Assembly (NCBI RefSeq): GCF_000261365.1
Contig: NZ_AJVC01000004.1
Span: 1 to 64,000, forward strand
DNA: 64,000 nucleotides
From: Herbaspirillum sp. GW103
GTDB lineage: Bacteria; Pseudomonadota; Gammaproteobacteria; Burkholderiales; Burkholderiaceae_D
Reading direction: 5' to 3'
Of the stretch, positions 18,248 through 28,335 are shown one piece after another. Made by a program: the position numbers and the translations under genes. How positions within the stretch are numbered: the first letter of the stretch is position 1; every line of letters begins with the position of its first letter. The notes under the pieces were generated by a model that had not been told where the DNA came from, did not search any database, and was given only the letters and a program-made list of their open reading frames with translations.

Positions 18248-19723
18248 TCAGCGGCGCGGCACCAGGAAGACCGCCTTCTCGCTGACGTGCAGCGCGGGCT
18301 GGTCCTCGGCCTGCAATTCGATATGAATCTTGTTGGAGCCGGACTCGCCTGCCCCGTGCGGTGCCCTCACCCTGACCGGCACCATCAGGGCCTGGGTCGC
18401 AGCCAGTTCGATGGGACCGGCGGGATCGACCGTCAGACCATCGATGCCGGTGGCGCTGATGCGGTAGCGATGGCCGCGCTCGTCGGTATTGATGACCTGC
18501 AGGCGATAGACGTTTTCGATGATGCCATCTTCCACTTCGCGCCCCATCGAGCCGCGGTCGCGGATCACATCCAGCTTCAGCGGGGTGCGCACCACCAGCG
18601 AGCCCAGGAACAGCGCGATCACCGCCCCCAGGATGGCGGTGTAGATAAGGATGCGCGGACGGAACAGGCGACGCCGGATTTCCGGCGTCGAGAAGCCCTG
18701 CTCGATGGCGTTCTCGGTGGAATAGCGGATCAGGCCGCGCGGACGGTCGATCTTGTCCATCACGCTGTCGCAGGCATCGACGCAGGCGGCGCAACCGATG
18801 CACATGTATTGCAGGCCCTGGCGGATATCGATGCCGGTCGGGCAGACCTGGACGCACATGGTGCAGTCGATGCAATCGCCCGCCTTGCTGCCCTCCTGCA
18901 GCTTGGCCGCCTTGGCCGCCGGCATGCGTGGCTCGCCACGGGTGTCGTCGTAGGTAATGATGAGCGAGTCGCGGTCGAACATGGCGCTCTGGAAGCGCGC
19001 ATACGGGCACATGTACTTGCACACCTGCTCGCGCATCCAGCCGGCATTGCCGTAGGTGGCGAAGGCGTAGAAGACGATCCAGAAGCTTTCCCACGGGCCC
19101 AGCGCGAACTGCCCGATTTCCGGCAGCAGGTCGCGGATGGGCGAAAAGTAGCCGACGAAGCTGATGCCGGTCCACAGGCCCACGCTGCCCCAGGCCAGGT
19201 GCTTGGCGGACTTGCGCCAGAGCTTGTCGAACGACCAGGGCTGGCGGTCCAGACGCATGCGGGCGCTGCGGTTGCCTTCGATACGACGTTCAATCCACAG
19301 GAAGATCTCGGTGTAGACCGTCTGCGGGCAGGCATAGCCGCACCAGACGCGGCCGGCGATGGCAGTGAAGAGGAACAGGCTGAAGGCACAGATGATCAGC
19401 AATGCGGCCAGCCAGATGAAGTCCTGCGGCCACAGCACCAGGCCGAACAGGTAGAACTTGCGCGAGGCCAGATCGAACAGCACGGCCTGGCGCTCGTTCC
19501 AGTTGAGCCACGGCAGGCCGTAGAACACCAGCTGCGTCAGGAACACGCACAGCCAGCGCAGGCTGGCGAAGCGTCCTTGAATCTCGCGCGGGTAGATCGG
19601 TTCACGCGCGGCATACATGCGGATGACGGCATATTCATCCTTGCCGTCCTTGCGGGGCGCCTCCTCCTGGGATGGCGGGCCCTCTTCCTTGCCCTGCCTG
19701 GGTGTCATTGCGGCCTTGTTCAT
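18248..19723 (-). CDS. ccoG: CcoG/FixG/RdxA membrane ferredoxin-like protein for cbb3 assembly
   Basis: This 491-residue inner-membrane protein has helices near 55-75 and 95-115, then WCGYACPQTVYTEIF, further helices, and two [4Fe-4S] motifs: CIDCTMCVQVCPTG and CIGCAACVDACD. A C-terminal periplasmic immunoglobulin-like domain completes the family layout. CcoG is thought to reduce copper for delivery to cbb3 oxidase. It follows ccoP after a 146-base gap containing a large hairpin, so it may be expressed at a lower level than ccoNOQP. Confidence 0.95.
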   Translation of the reverse strand: MNKAAMTPRQGKEEGPPSQEEAPRKDGKDEYAVIRMYAAREPIYPREIQGRFASLRWLCVFLTQLVFYGLPWLNWNERQAVLFDLASRKFYLFGLVLWPQDFIWLAALLIICAFSLFLFTAIAGRVWCGYACPQTVYTEIFLWIERRIEGNRSARMRLDRQPWSFDKLWRKSAKHLAWGSVGLWTGISFVGYFSPIRDLLPEIGQFALGPWESFWIVFYAFATYGNAGWMREQVCKYMCPYARFQSAMFDRDSLIITYDDTRGEPRMPAAKAAKLQEGSKAGDCIDCTMCVQVCPTGIDIRQGLQYMCIGCAACVDACDSVMDKIDRPRGLIRYSTENAIEQGFSTPEIRRRLFRPRILIYTAILGAVIALFLGSLVVRTPLKLDVIRDRGSMGREVEDGIIENVYRLQVINTDERGHRYRISATGIDGLTVDPAGPIELAATQALMVPVRVRAPHGAGESGSNKIHIELQAEDQPALHVSEKAVFLVPRR

Positions 19724-19805
19724 GGTCTTGCCTGCTCTGCTTTCGCTCTCTGGAGCGCCCCTTGGCCGGGCGCGGTGATCATGGCCATCGGGCCATCACG
19801 AAGGA

Positions 19806-19846
19806 CGCCGGGGCCGCGCAGCTCTGTGTCTGCGTCGGCCCCGGCG
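19806..19846. other. Large hairpin between ccoP and ccoG
   Basis: The 11-base arms CGCCGGGGCCG and CGGCCCCGGCG pair perfectly around a 19-base loop. No T-run follows on the minus strand, so it is more likely an mRNA-stabilising or attenuating structure than a simple terminator. Confidence 0.6.
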
Positions 19847-19869
19847 CGGGTTCAACTACGCATGGCGTC

Positions 19870-20802
19870 CTACTTGGCCGCGGCGTTGCTGGGCTTGTTG
19901 GACAAGCTCCAGACATAGGCGGCCAGCACATGCACCTTGGGTTCGCCGAGGAATTCGCCAAAGGCCGGCATGGTGTTGTCACGTCCCTTGTTGATGGTTT
20001 CCTTGATGGTGTCGATGCTGCCGCCGTAGAGCCAGATCTTGTCCGACAGGTTGGGCGCGCCCAGGGCCTGGTTGCCCACGCCGCCAGGGCCGTGGCAGGC
20101 CATGCAGGCGGCGAACTTGGACTTGCCCAGCTCGGCCTTGATCGGGTCATGCGCCGAGTTGGACAGGCTCAGCACATAGTTGGCGACGTTGTCGACATCC
20201 TTGTCCGTCCCCACCGCAGCAGCCATGGGTGGCATGACGCCGTGACGGCCCTTGAGGATGGTTTCCTTGATGATCTCGGGTGTGCCGCCATGCAGCCAGT
20301 CGTTGTCGGTCAGGTTGGGGAAGCCCTTGTTGCCGCGCGCGTCCGAACCGTGGCACTGCGCGCAGTAGGTCAGGAACAGACGCTCGCCGATGGCATGGGC
20401 CTGCGGGTCGGCGGCCACTACCTTCAGATCCTTCTTGAGGTAGCTGTCGAAGAGCGGTCCGTACTTGGCTTCGGCCTGCTTGACGTCGGCATCATGCTCG
20501 CCGGTCGAACGCCAGCCCAGGGTGCCGGGCAGGTTGCCCAGGCCGGGATAGGCGATCAGGTAGCCCACCGAGAAGATGATGGTGATATAGAACAACCACA
20601 TCCACCAGCGCGGCAGCGGGTTGTTCAGTTCGGTCAGGTCTTCGTCCCAGACATGACCGGTGGTCGAACCGGCAATGGGCTGGTCGCCCTTCTTGACCTT
20701 CCAGCTGGACTGCTGCCACAGCAGCAGCGCGCAACCGGCGATACCCAGCACGGTCAGGACGATGATCCAGATATTCCAGAAACCATTGGTGAAATCAGCC
20801 AT
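19870..20802 (-). CDS. ccoP: cbb3 cytochrome oxidase diheme subunit CcoP
   Basis: This 310-residue membrane-anchored cytochrome c passes electrons to the oxidase core. It has two N-terminal helices (about 11-30 and 67-86). Heme motifs are CAQCH at 147-151 and CMACH at 233-237, with probable axial Met in GVMPPM and NTMPAF. The ATG at 20802 follows AAGGAGAC and overlaps the end of ccoQ by eight bases. Confidence 0.96.
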   Translation of the reverse strand: MADFTNGFWNIWIIVLTVLGIAGCALLLWQQSSWKVKKGDQPIAGSTTGHVWDEDLTELNNPLPRWWMWLFYITIIFSVGYLIAYPGLGNLPGTLGWRSTGEHDADVKQAEAKYGPLFDSYLKKDLKVVAADPQAHAIGERLFLTYCAQCHGSDARGNKGFPNLTDNDWLHGGTPEIIKETILKGRHGVMPPMAAAVGTDKDVDNVANYVLSLSNSAHDPIKAELGKSKFAACMACHGPGGVGNQALGAPNLSDKIWLYGGSIDTIKETINKGRDNTMPAFGEFLGEPKVHVLAAYVWSLSNKPSNAAAK

Positions 20803-20989
20803 GGCTTGTCTCCTTGTCGCTGCTGTCGGCCGCGGGCTGGCCGATGTCGCCATCGGCGAAGGGGATCATCTCGGCTTGCGTGAAGTCAGCGGGCTTGTGG
20901 CTGACATAGGTCCACCACAGGATGCCGGCAAAGGTGAGGAAGCTGATCAGCGTGATCAGGCTGCGTGGATCGGTCAACATTTCAATCAT
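20795..20989 (-). CDS. ccoQ: cbb3 oxidase small subunit CcoQ
   Basis: This 64-residue single-helix protein (ITLISFLTFAGILWWTYV) has the usual FixQ position between ccoO and ccoP. It probably stabilises the oxidase complex. It starts four bases after the ccoO stop and overlaps ccoP. Confidence 0.92.
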   Translation of the reverse strand: MIEMLTDPRSLITLISFLTFAGILWWTYVSHKPADFTQAEMIPFADGDIGQPAADSSDKETSHG

Positions 20990-20993
20990 GGTC

Positions 20994-21608
20994 TTATCTC
21001 TCCGCCTTGATCAGGACACCCAGGCCTTGCAGGTAGGCGATCAGCGCGTCCTGTTCGGTCTTGCCGACCAGCTCGGCCGGCGCATTCTTGATGTCTTCTT
21101 CGGTGTACGGGTCGCCGATGCGCTTCAAGGCCTTCATGCGCGAGACGATGTCGTAGTTGTCCAGCTTGGCCTGCTCCAGCCACGGATAGGCCGGCATGTT
21201 GGACTCCGGCACCACGTCACGCGGATTGTGCAGGTGGGCGCGATGCCATTCATCGCTGTAGCGGGTGCCGACCCGGGCCAGGTCCGGACCGGTACGCTTG
21301 GAGCCCCACTGGAAGGGGTGGTCATAGACCGATTCACCCGCCACCGAATAGTGGCCATAACGCTCGGTCTCGGCGCGCAAGGGGCGGATCATCTGCGAGT
21401 GGCAGTTGTAGCAGCCCTCGCGGATGTAGATGTCGCGGCCGGCCAAGCGCAGGGCCGAGTAGGGCTTCAAGCCGGCGATCGGTTCTGTGGTCGATTTCTG
21501 GAAGAACAGCGGCACGATCTCGGCCAGGCCACCCACACTGACCACCAGCAGCACCAGGCCGATGAGCAGCCAGGGGTTCTTCTCAATCCATTCATGCGAA
21601 AACTTCAT
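20994..21608 (-). CDS. ccoO: cbb3 oxidase monoheme subunit CcoO
   Basis: This 204-residue membrane cytochrome c has one N-terminal helix (about 13-34) and heme motif CYNCH at 66-70 followed by SQMIRPL. The later NMPAYPWL gives the probable Met ligand. The ATG at 21608 follows GGGGGAAAG and lies 12 bases after the ccoN stop. Confidence 0.96.
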   Translation of the reverse strand: MKFSHEWIEKNPWLLIGLVLLVVSVGGLAEIVPLFFQKSTTEPIAGLKPYSALRLAGRDIYIREGCYNCHSQMIRPLRAETERYGHYSVAGESVYDHPFQWGSKRTGPDLARVGTRYSDEWHRAHLHNPRDVVPESNMPAYPWLEQAKLDNYDIVSRMKALKRIGDPYTEEDIKNAPAELVGKTEQDALIAYLQGLGVLIKAER

Positions 21609-21620
21609 ACTTTCCCCCAA

Positions 21621-23048
21621 TCAGTGCGCAGCGTTGGTCACGGCAGGAATCGGTGCGACAGCCAGTTCGGTGCCGCGCATGGTGCGCCAGGTGTTGTAGG
21701 CCATCACCAGCATGCCGGACAGATACATCAGGCCACCCATCAGACGAATGACGTAGTACGGGTAGGTCGCCTTGACGCCCTCGACGAAGGTATAGGTCAG
21801 GGTGCCGTCGGGATTGACCGCACGCCACATCAGGCCCTGCATCACCCCGGCGATCCACATGGCGGCGATGTAGAGCACGATGCCGATGGTGGCTACCCAG
21901 AAGTGGATCTCGATCAGATCCTTGCTCCACATCTGGGTCTTGCCCGACAGACGCGGGATCAGGTAATACATCGCTCCCATGGTGACGAAGCCAACCCAGC
22001 CCAAGGCACCGGAGTGCACGTGGCCGATGGTCCAGTCGGTGTAGTGGGACAAGGCGTTGACGGTCTTGATGGCCATCATCGGACCTTCAAAGGTGGACAT
22101 GCCATAGAAGGACAGCGAGACCACCAGGAACTTCAGGATGGGATCGGTACGCAGCTGGTGCCAGGCGCCCGACATGGTCATCATGCCGTTGATCATGCCG
22201 CCCCAGGACGGTGCCAGCAGGATCAGCGAGAACACCATGCCCAGCGACTGGGTCCAGTCAGGCAGCGCGGTGTAGTGCAGATGGTGCGGACCGGCCCACA
22301 TGTAGGTGAAGATCAGCGCCCAGAAGTGCACGATGGACAGGCGATAGGAGTACACCGGACGGTTGACCTGCTTGGGAATGAAGTAATACATCATCCCCAG
22401 GAAGCCGGCGGTCAGGAAGAAGCCCACCGCGTTGTGACCGTACCACCACTGGATCATGGCATCCTGCGCGCCGCTGTACATGGAGTAGGACTTGGTCAGC
22501 GTGGCCGGCATGGTCATGCCGTTGACGATGTGCAGGATGGCCACGGCGATGATGAAGGCACCGTAGAACCAGTTGGCCACGTAAATGTGCTTGACCTTGC
22601 GCTTGACGAGGGTGCCGAAGAACACCACGGCGTAAGCGACCCAGACGATGGCGATGAGAATGGTCAGGGGCCATTCCAGTTCGGCGTATTCCTTGCCGCG
22701 GGTCAGCCCCATGGGCAGCGTGATGGCCGCACCGACGATGACCAGCTGCCAGCCCCAGAAGGTGAAAGCGGCCAGGAAGTCGGAGAACAGCCGCACCTGG
22801 CAGGTCCGCTGGACGACGTAATACGAGGTAGCCATCAGCGCACAACCGCCGAAGGCAAAGATGACTGCGTTGGTATGCAGGGGACGCAGCCGGCCGAAGC
22901 TCAGCCAGGGAATCCCCATGTTCAATTCGGGCCATGCCAGCTGGGCGGCGATGATCACACCGACCAGCATACCGACTACGCCCCACAGGATGGTCGCCAC
23001 GGTAAATTGGCGCACAACCGTGTAGTTGTAGCTATTTTCTTTGCTCAC
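21621..23048 (-). CDS. ccoN: cbb3 oxidase catalytic subunit CcoN
   Basis: This 475-residue heme-copper oxidase subunit reduces oxygen with high affinity. It has 12 or so helices. Conserved segments include the heme-ligand region [32 protein letters not shown] with the copper-binding site, [10 protein letters not shown], and [15 protein letters not shown] with histidine ligands. I chose GTG at 23048 (protein starting MSKENSYNY) because GGGGAGAG lies just upstream; the longer frame to 23114 runs into the FNR box. It is first of ccoNOQP. Confidence 0.95.
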   Translation of the reverse strand: MSKENSYNYTVVRQFTVATILWGVVGMLVGVIIAAQLAWPELNMGIPWLSFGRLRPLHTNAVIFAFGGCALMATSYYVVQRTCQVRLFSDFLAAFTFWGWQLVIVGAAITLPMGLTRGKEYAELEWPLTILIAIVWVAYAVVFFGTLVKRKVKHIYVANWFYGAFIIAVAILHIVNGMTMPATLTKSYSMYSGAQDAMIQWWYGHNAVGFFLTAGFLGMMYYFIPKQVNRPVYSYRLSIVHFWALIFTYMWAGPHHLHYTALPDWTQSLGMVFSLILLAPSWGGMINGMMTMSGAWHQLRTDPILKFLVVSLSFYGMSTFEGPMMAIKTVNALSHYTDWTIGHVHSGALGWVGFVTMGAMYYLIPRLSGKTQMWSKDLIEIHFWVATIGIVLYIAAMWIAGVMQGLMWRAVNPDGTLTYTFVEGVKATYPYYVIRLMGGLMYLSGMLVMAYNTWRTMRGTELAVAPIPAVTNAAH

Positions 23049-23113
23049 GAAACTCTCCCCACTTTGTTGAGTACTGTTCAATGCGAGCTTACGGGGCAAG
23101 CCTTCCAGGGGCA

Positions 23114-23127
23114 TTGACGTGTATCAA
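23114..23127 (-). promoter_or_regulatory. FNR box upstream of ccoN
   Basis: TTGAC-GTGT-ATCAA on the plus strand has one mismatch from the palindromic FNR consensus. It lies 66-79 bases before the ccoN GTG, between ccoS and ccoN, so ccoNOQP probably has its own low-oxygen promoter. Confidence 0.8.
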
Positions 23128-23200
23128 GTAGAAAGACAGCGGCAGAGAAATGCCGCAGATCGTGAGCCACAGGCCGCAGCGCGCGGCACGCAAGAGCGGC

Positions 23201-23374
23201 TCAGGAAGGATCGTGCCGACCCTGCGGCGCAGGGGTGTCATCGTCGTGGAGAATGCGCATGGCCGGGCCTTCGAGGTCATCGAACTGGCCGCCGTCGGAG
23301 GCGCGGAAGAACACCCAGATCGCCACGAACACCAGCAGCGTACTGAGCGGAATGAGCAGGTAGAGCGCCTCCAT
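23201..23374 (-). CDS. ccoS: cbb3 oxidase assembly protein CcoS
   Basis: This 57-residue protein starts MEALYLLIPLSTLLVF and has one helix followed by FFRASDGGQFDDLEGPA, the CcoS signature. Its ATG shares a base with the TGA of ccoI (TGATG). It is needed for cofactor insertion into cbb3 oxidase in other bacteria. Confidence 0.92.
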   Translation of the reverse strand: MEALYLLIPLSTLLVFVAIWVFFRASDGGQFDDLEGPAMRILHDDDTPAPQGRHDPS

Positions 23375-25896
23375 CACGCCCCTCCTGCCAGTGCTGGCCG
23401 AGGTGCCGATGTCGGCACCGTGACCGGCAGCGATGGGCGCGTGGCCCGACTCAGGCGCAAGGCATTGCCGACCACCAGCAGCGAGCTGGCCGACATGCCC
23501 ACCGCCGACATCCAGGGATCGAGCAGGCAGAAGGCTGCCGCCGGGATGGCGAGGAAATTGTAGAGGCTGGCCCACACCAGATTCTGGCGCACGATGCGCA
23601 TGGTGCGCCGAGCCATCTGCGCGCACTGCGCCACGGCAGACAAGCGGTCGCTCATGATGACGGCATCGGCACTAACCTGGGCCAGCGCCGCACCCTTGCC
23701 CATGGCGAAGGACACATCCCCGGCGCGCAGCATGGCGGCGTCGTTGATGCCATCGCCAACGATGGCCACCACCGCCCCGCCCTGCTGCAGTTCGCGCACC
23801 ACCTCCAGCTTGCGTTGCGGGGTACAGCCGGCAATCACTTCATCGATGCCGACGGCGGCCGCCACCTCGGCGCAGACGTCAGGCTGGTCACCGCTGAGCA
23901 GGATCACGCGCATGCCCTGCGCACGGAAGGCGGCCACCGTCTCTTCGGCATCGGCACGCAATGCGTCAGCCAGGTCGAAGCGCGCCAGCCAGCCATCGCT
24001 GTTGCCCAGATAGACCGACCCGGCAGCGGCGGCAGCGGGATGACTCAGCTCGGAAGGCAGCTGTGCTCCGGCAAGCTCGGCCACGAAACGACGCGCTCCC
24101 AGACGATGCGGTACGCCATCGATGAAGCAGTGCATGCCAGCACCGGTCACCGAACCCGGTTGCATCACCTCGCACGCCGCAACACCCTGGCGCCGCGCCT
24201 CGTCCACCAGTGCCCTGGCCAGTGGATGCAGGCTGCCGTGCTCCATGGCCGCTGCCAGCGACAAGGCCCGTGCTTGCGGGATGCGGCTCCACAAGGCTGT
24301 CAGTTGCGGCCGGCCCTGGGTGAGCGTCCCGGTCTTGTCGAAGAGAATGGTATCGGCGCGTTGCAAGGTTTCCAGTACATTGCCACGCACCACCAGGGTA
24401 CCTTCACGCAGCAGGCGATCCGTCGCGGCGGCCAGGGCCGAGGGCGTGGCCAGCGACAGCGCACACGGACAGGACACCACCAGAACGGCGATGGCCGTGG
24501 CCCAGGCGCGCGCAGGATCGATCAGGTGCCAGGTGAGAAACGTGATGGCCGCCAGCAGCAGCAAGGCCACCACGAAGCGCGAGGCCACGATGTCAGCCCA
24601 CTGCGCCAGGGCCGGCTTGCCCTGCCCGGCTTGCTCGGCCAGGCGGGTAATGGCGGCCAGCGTACTCTCGCGCGTGGTGCGCAGTACACGCAGCAGCACC
24701 GGCTGGCTCAGGTTGACGGCACCGCCCGGCGCCTCCTGGCCGGGCTGGAAAGTCTGCGGACGACTTTCGCCGGACAGCAGGGCCAGATCCAGTTCGGCCA
24801 GGCCTTCGAGCAGGCAGGCATCGGCGGCGATGGTATCGCCGGGACGGGCCAGAATGACGTCGCCGACCTGCAATTGCGCGGCTGCCACCAGCGTCGTCTC
24901 ACGTTGCTGCGGATAATCGCGCAGCACCAGCGCCGCCGCAGGAAAAGCCTGCTGCATGCGTTCCAGCGCCGCCGCCGACTTGCGTCGTGCGGCGGTTTCC
25001 AGATAGCGGCTGGCCAGCAGCAGGAAGATGAACATGCTCACGCTGTCGAACCAGATCTCGCCCTCCCCGCGCCAGGTGGCGATGGCGCTGCCGGCGAAGG
25101 CGGCGGCGATGCCAATGGCCACCGGCAGGTCCATGCCCGGCGCACGGGCGCGCAGACCTGCCCAGGCGCCGGTGAAGAACGGCAAGGCTGAATAGAACAC
25201 CGCCGGTATGGTGAGGAACAGGCTGGCCCAGCGCATCAGCGCCATCATGTCGGGATCGATGCCTTCATGCGTCATGTAGACCGGCACGGCATACATCATC
25301 ACCTGCATCATCGACAGGCCCGCGATGAACAACTGGCGGAACAGGCGGCGACCGGCGCGGCGCGCCTGTTCACCCTGGCGTAGCGGATCGAAGGGATAGG
25401 CGGTATAACCCAGGCCACGCAGACCGCGCAGGATGGTGGAAGTGGAACAAAGGGCGGGATCACGGCGGATGTGCAGCCGTGCACTGGCCACGTTGAGTTC
25501 GGCGATATGGATACCGGGCAGCCGCGCCAGGTATTTTTCGATCAGCCAGACGCAGGCGGCACAGCGCAAGCCGTCGATGGACAACACCAGTTCCTGCGCT
25601 TGGTCGGTTGTGCCAGAAACTTCACCATCGCCTGTCTGCACGGGCAGGTCCACCAGCGCCAGCTCGGGCGGCAGCAATTGTTCCGGGTCGACACGGGCTG
25701 AGGGAACGGTACGACGCAGGTAGAAATCTTCACATCCACTCTCGACGATGAGCCGGGCCACGCTCTGGCAGCCCACGCAGCACAGGGCGCGCTGAACACC
25801 GCCGATCTCCAGCCGCCACGACTCCCCCGCCGGCACCGGCTGGCCGCAGTGGAAACACAGGTTCGCCGCGTCACTTTCCTGCTTGCGCATGGTCAT
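23374..25896 (-). CDS. ccoI: Copper-exporting P1B-type ATPase CcoI/FixI
   Basis: This 840-residue ATPase supplies copper for cbb3 oxidase. In order: a cysteine-rich N-terminus (CFHCGQP, LCCVGCQ), a heavy-metal domain with CAAC at 112-115, membrane helices, LSGESRP in the actuator domain, VVSCPCALSLATPSA as the ion-binding helix, the phosphorylation site DKTGTLT, and GDGINDAAML. The ATG at 25896 overlaps the upstream stop as ATGA. A second ATG at 25890 is better spaced from GGAGG and could be the true start. It is translationally coupled to ccoS. Confidence 0.95.
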   Translation of the reverse strand: MTMRKQESDAANLCFHCGQPVPAGESWRLEIGGVQRALCCVGCQSVARLIVESGCEDFYLRRTVPSARVDPEQLLPPELALVDLPVQTGDGEVSGTTDQAQELVLSIDGLRCAACVWLIEKYLARLPGIHIAELNVASARLHIRRDPALCSTSTILRGLRGLGYTAYPFDPLRQGEQARRAGRRLFRQLFIAGLSMMQVMMYAVPVYMTHEGIDPDMMALMRWASLFLTIPAVFYSALPFFTGAWAGLRARAPGMDLPVAIGIAAAFAGSAIATWRGEGEIWFDSVSMFIFLLLASRYLETAARRKSAAALERMQQAFPAAALVLRDYPQQRETTLVAAAQLQVGDVILARPGDTIAADACLLEGLAELDLALLSGESRPQTFQPGQEAPGGAVNLSQPVLLRVLRTTRESTLAAITRLAEQAGQGKPALAQWADIVASRFVVALLLLAAITFLTWHLIDPARAWATAIAVLVVSCPCALSLATPSALAAATDRLLREGTLVVRGNVLETLQRADTILFDKTGTLTQGRPQLTALWSRIPQARALSLAAAMEHGSLHPLARALVDEARRQGVAACEVMQPGSVTGAGMHCFIDGVPHRLGARRFVAELAGAQLPSELSHPAAAAAGSVYLGNSDGWLARFDLADALRADAEETVAAFRAQGMRVILLSGDQPDVCAEVAAAVGIDEVIAGCTPQRKLEVVRELQQGGAVVAIVGDGINDAAMLRAGDVSFAMGKGAALAQVSADAVIMSDRLSAVAQCAQMARRTMRIVRQNLVWASLYNFLAIPAAAFCLLDPWMSAVGMSASSLLVVGNALRLSRATRPSLPVTVPTSAPRPALAGGA

Positions 25897-26747
25897 CCTC
25901 CATGTACCGGACTGACGCAGAATACGTCGATCCAGCCACGTGCGATTCCCAGGCCGCCTATTTCGGCAACGCGCAGCAACCCCAGCAAGCCGAAGGCCAG
26001 CACGATCACACCGGCGCTGCGCCGCACCCAGGCCCGCGCGACCAGCTGACGCAGGCGCGCACCCGACATGCCTGCCACCAGCAGCACCGGCAAGGTGCCG
26101 ACACCGAAGCTCAGCATGGTCAATGCGCCCTGCCAGGCACTACCGGCCATGAGTGCGGTGAGCAAGGCGCTGTAGACCATTCCGCACGGTAGCCATCCCC
26201 ACAGACTGCCCAGCAACACGGCCTTGGCGGGCGTATCGACCGGTACCAGCCGTGCCGCGTGCGGACGCAGGCGCGCCCACAAGCCGCTGCCCAGTTGCTC
26301 CATGCGTGACATGCCGCTCCACCATTGGGTCAGGTAGAGCCCCAGCAGGATCAGGATGAGATTGGTGATGACGTAGGCTACCGTCTGCGCCGGTGCCATC
26401 CAGCCCAGCACATCGGCGCCGCGCAGCAGACCGGCGGCGATGCCACCGGCCAGCGCACCCGCCAGCGTATAGCTGGACAGGCGTCCCAGGTTGTAACCCA
26501 GCACGCGTACCAGGTCTTGTCCGAAGGCCTGCAGCTGCGCCGGGCCAACGAAATGAAGAGGAATCACGCGAGGTGTGCCGCGCACCGGCTGAGCCGCCAT
26601 GACGCAGACCTGAGCCGGTGCCGGTGCTGGCCTGCCCGATGCACGGGCAGGTGCGGCCGAACTGAGCGCACCGACGATGCCGCCACACATGCCGATGCAA
26701 TGGACGCTGCCCATCAGGCCTACCAGGAAGATCGGCAGCAGGTTCAT
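25893..26747 (-). CDS. SafE/TauE-like membrane protein of the cbb3 assembly cluster
   Basis: This 284-residue protein has about six hydrophobic helices. It opens MNLLPIFLVGLMGSVHCIGMCGG, where the HCxGMCGG motif marks the sulfite exporter/urease-accessory-like family often found beside ccoI. A second motif, SLWGWLPCGMVYSAL, recurs in the second half. It probably takes part in copper or metal handling for the oxidase. The ATG at 26747 has a GGAG site, lies 11 bases after hemN and overlaps ccoI. Confidence 0.88.
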   Translation of the reverse strand: MNLLPIFLVGLMGSVHCIGMCGGIVGALSSAAPARASGRPAPAPAQVCVMAAQPVRGTPRVIPLHFVGPAQLQAFGQDLVRVLGYNLGRLSSYTLAGALAGGIAAGLLRGADVLGWMAPAQTVAYVITNLILILLGLYLTQWWSGMSRMEQLGSGLWARLRPHAARLVPVDTPAKAVLLGSLWGWLPCGMVYSALLTALMAGSAWQGALTMLSFGVGTLPVLLVAGMSGARLRQLVARAWVRRSAGVIVLAFGLLGLLRVAEIGGLGIARGWIDVFCVSPVHGG

Positions 26748-26758
26748 CGTGGCTCCGC

Positions 26759-28210
26759 TCAGACGGTCTGCGAATAGCGCTGCGGTGCGTCCTTGTCTTG
26801 GCTCGCAGCCTTCTCGCGATCCTGGGTCAGGTAACGATCGAACACCATGCAGATGTTGCGGATCAGCAGGCGCCCCTTGGGCTCGACGGTGATCCATTCA
26901 GGTTCGATCTTGATGAGGCCGTCTTGCTCCAGCAGCTTGAGCTTTGCCATCTCGGGTGCGAAGTATTCGCGGAAGACGATGGGATAGGCGATCTCCAGCG
27001 AGTTGATCGACAGTTCGAAATTGCACATCAGTCGCTGGATGATGAGCCGACGCAGCACGTCATCCATGCCCAGCTGGATCCCGCGTGCAATGGGCAAGGT
27101 GGAGTTTTCCAGACGGGCGTAATAGCCGTCCAGGGTCTTTTCGTTCTGGCTGTAGCTGCCGCCCACGGCGCTGATGGCCGAGACGCCGCAGGCCACCAGA
27201 TCGGTCTCCGAATGGGTGGAATAGCCCTGGAAGTTCCGATGCAGGCGGCCCTGCTGCTGGGCGATGGCGAGATCGTCGGTGGGCTTGGCGAAGTGATCCA
27301 TGCCGATGTAGACGTAACCCGCACCGGTCAGCTGGCGGATGCACAGCGAGAGCATGTCCAGCTTGCTGTCGGCGCTGGGCAGGTCTTCTTCCCTGATCTG
27401 GCGCTGGGTCTTGAACAGCGCCGGCATGTGCGCATAGTTGTAGACGGCGATGCGGTCGGGGCTGGCGGCGATGACCTTGGCCAGGGTGCGCGACATGGAC
27501 ATCACGTTCTGCTTGGGCAGTCCGTAGATCAGGTCGATGCTGACCGAGCGGAAGCCGGCATCACGCGCGGCGGCGATGATCTGCAGGGTCTGCTGCTCGG
27601 ACTGCACGCGGTTGACGGCCAGTTGCACCTCCGGATCGAAGTCCTGGACGCCCAGGCTGATGCGGTTGAATCCCTGCTGGCGCAGCTTGTGGACACGCTC
27701 CACCGAGACCGTGCGCGGATCGATTTCGATCGAATATTCGCCGACGTGATCCGGTGCCAGCGTGAAACTGTGGCGGATGTGGTCCATCAGGTCAGACATC
27801 TGCTCGTCCGACAGATAGGTCGGCGTACCGCCACCGAAGTGTAGCTGCTCCACCTGGTTCATGCCGGAGAACAGCGAGCCCTGCATGCTGATCTCGCGCT
27901 TGAGATAGCTCAGATAGAGTGCAGCCTTGGCGCGGTTCTTGGTGACGATCTTGTTGCAGGCACAGTAGTAACAGATGGTGTCGCAGAACGGAATGTGCAG
28001 ATACAGCGACAGTGCCCGCCAGGCGCTCATGTTGCGGCGGTCGGAGACCGCGTGCAGGTAGTCGGTGACGTCAAAGTCGCTGGAAAAGCGGTCTGCCGTC
28101 GGATAGGAGGTGTAACGCGGGCCACGCTGGTCCATTTTGCGCAGGACGGCCTTGTTCATGCCGGCGAGACTGGCGGAAGGATGCAGGGTGGACGGATGGG
28201 CGACTTGCAT
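26759..28210 (-). CDS. hemN: Oxygen-independent coproporphyrinogen III oxidase
   Basis: This 483-residue radical SAM enzyme converts coproporphyrinogen III to protoporphyrinogen IX without oxygen. The cluster motif CxxxCxxC is at Cys76, Cys80 and Cys83 (FCDTICYYC); GGGTPTYL and YNYAHMP follow as in HemN. The ATG at 28210 follows AGGAGC; the longer frame would cover the promoter. It is first in the cluster, behind a perfect FNR box, and would supply heme for cbb3 oxidase at low oxygen. Confidence 0.95.
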   Translation of the reverse strand: MQVAHPSTLHPSASLAGMNKAVLRKMDQRGPRYTSYPTADRFSSDFDVTDYLHAVSDRRNMSAWRALSLYLHIPFCDTICYYCACNKIVTKNRAKAALYLSYLKREISMQGSLFSGMNQVEQLHFGGGTPTYLSDEQMSDLMDHIRHSFTLAPDHVGEYSIEIDPRTVSVERVHKLRQQGFNRISLGVQDFDPEVQLAVNRVQSEQQTLQIIAAARDAGFRSVSIDLIYGLPKQNVMSMSRTLAKVIAASPDRIAVYNYAHMPALFKTQRQIREEDLPSADSKLDMLSLCIRQLTGAGYVYIGMDHFAKPTDDLAIAQQQGRLHRNFQGYSTHSETDLVACGVSAISAVGGSYSQNEKTLDGYYARLENSTLPIARGIQLGMDDVLRRLIIQRLMCNFELSINSLEIAYPIVFREYFAPEMAKLKLLEQDGLIKIEPEWITVEPKGRLLIRNICMVFDRYLTQDREKAASQDKDAPQRYSQTV

Positions 28211-28335
28211 GCGATGCTCCTGGCCGGCTGCCGCGCCGGACTGACGCGGCGCGCACATGCGCTGGGCCGCGAGCCCACCGGGCGAGCTGGTATTGACTGG
28301 AGCTTGCAGAATAGACAGATCCTTGCAGGATCGCA

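Noticed and set aside
17649-19175. 508-residue minus-strand frame spanning fixH and part of ccoG
   Set aside because: Only its last 181 residues are a real protein (FixH); the rest is a shifted reading of ccoG, which has clear iron-sulfur motifs in its own frame.
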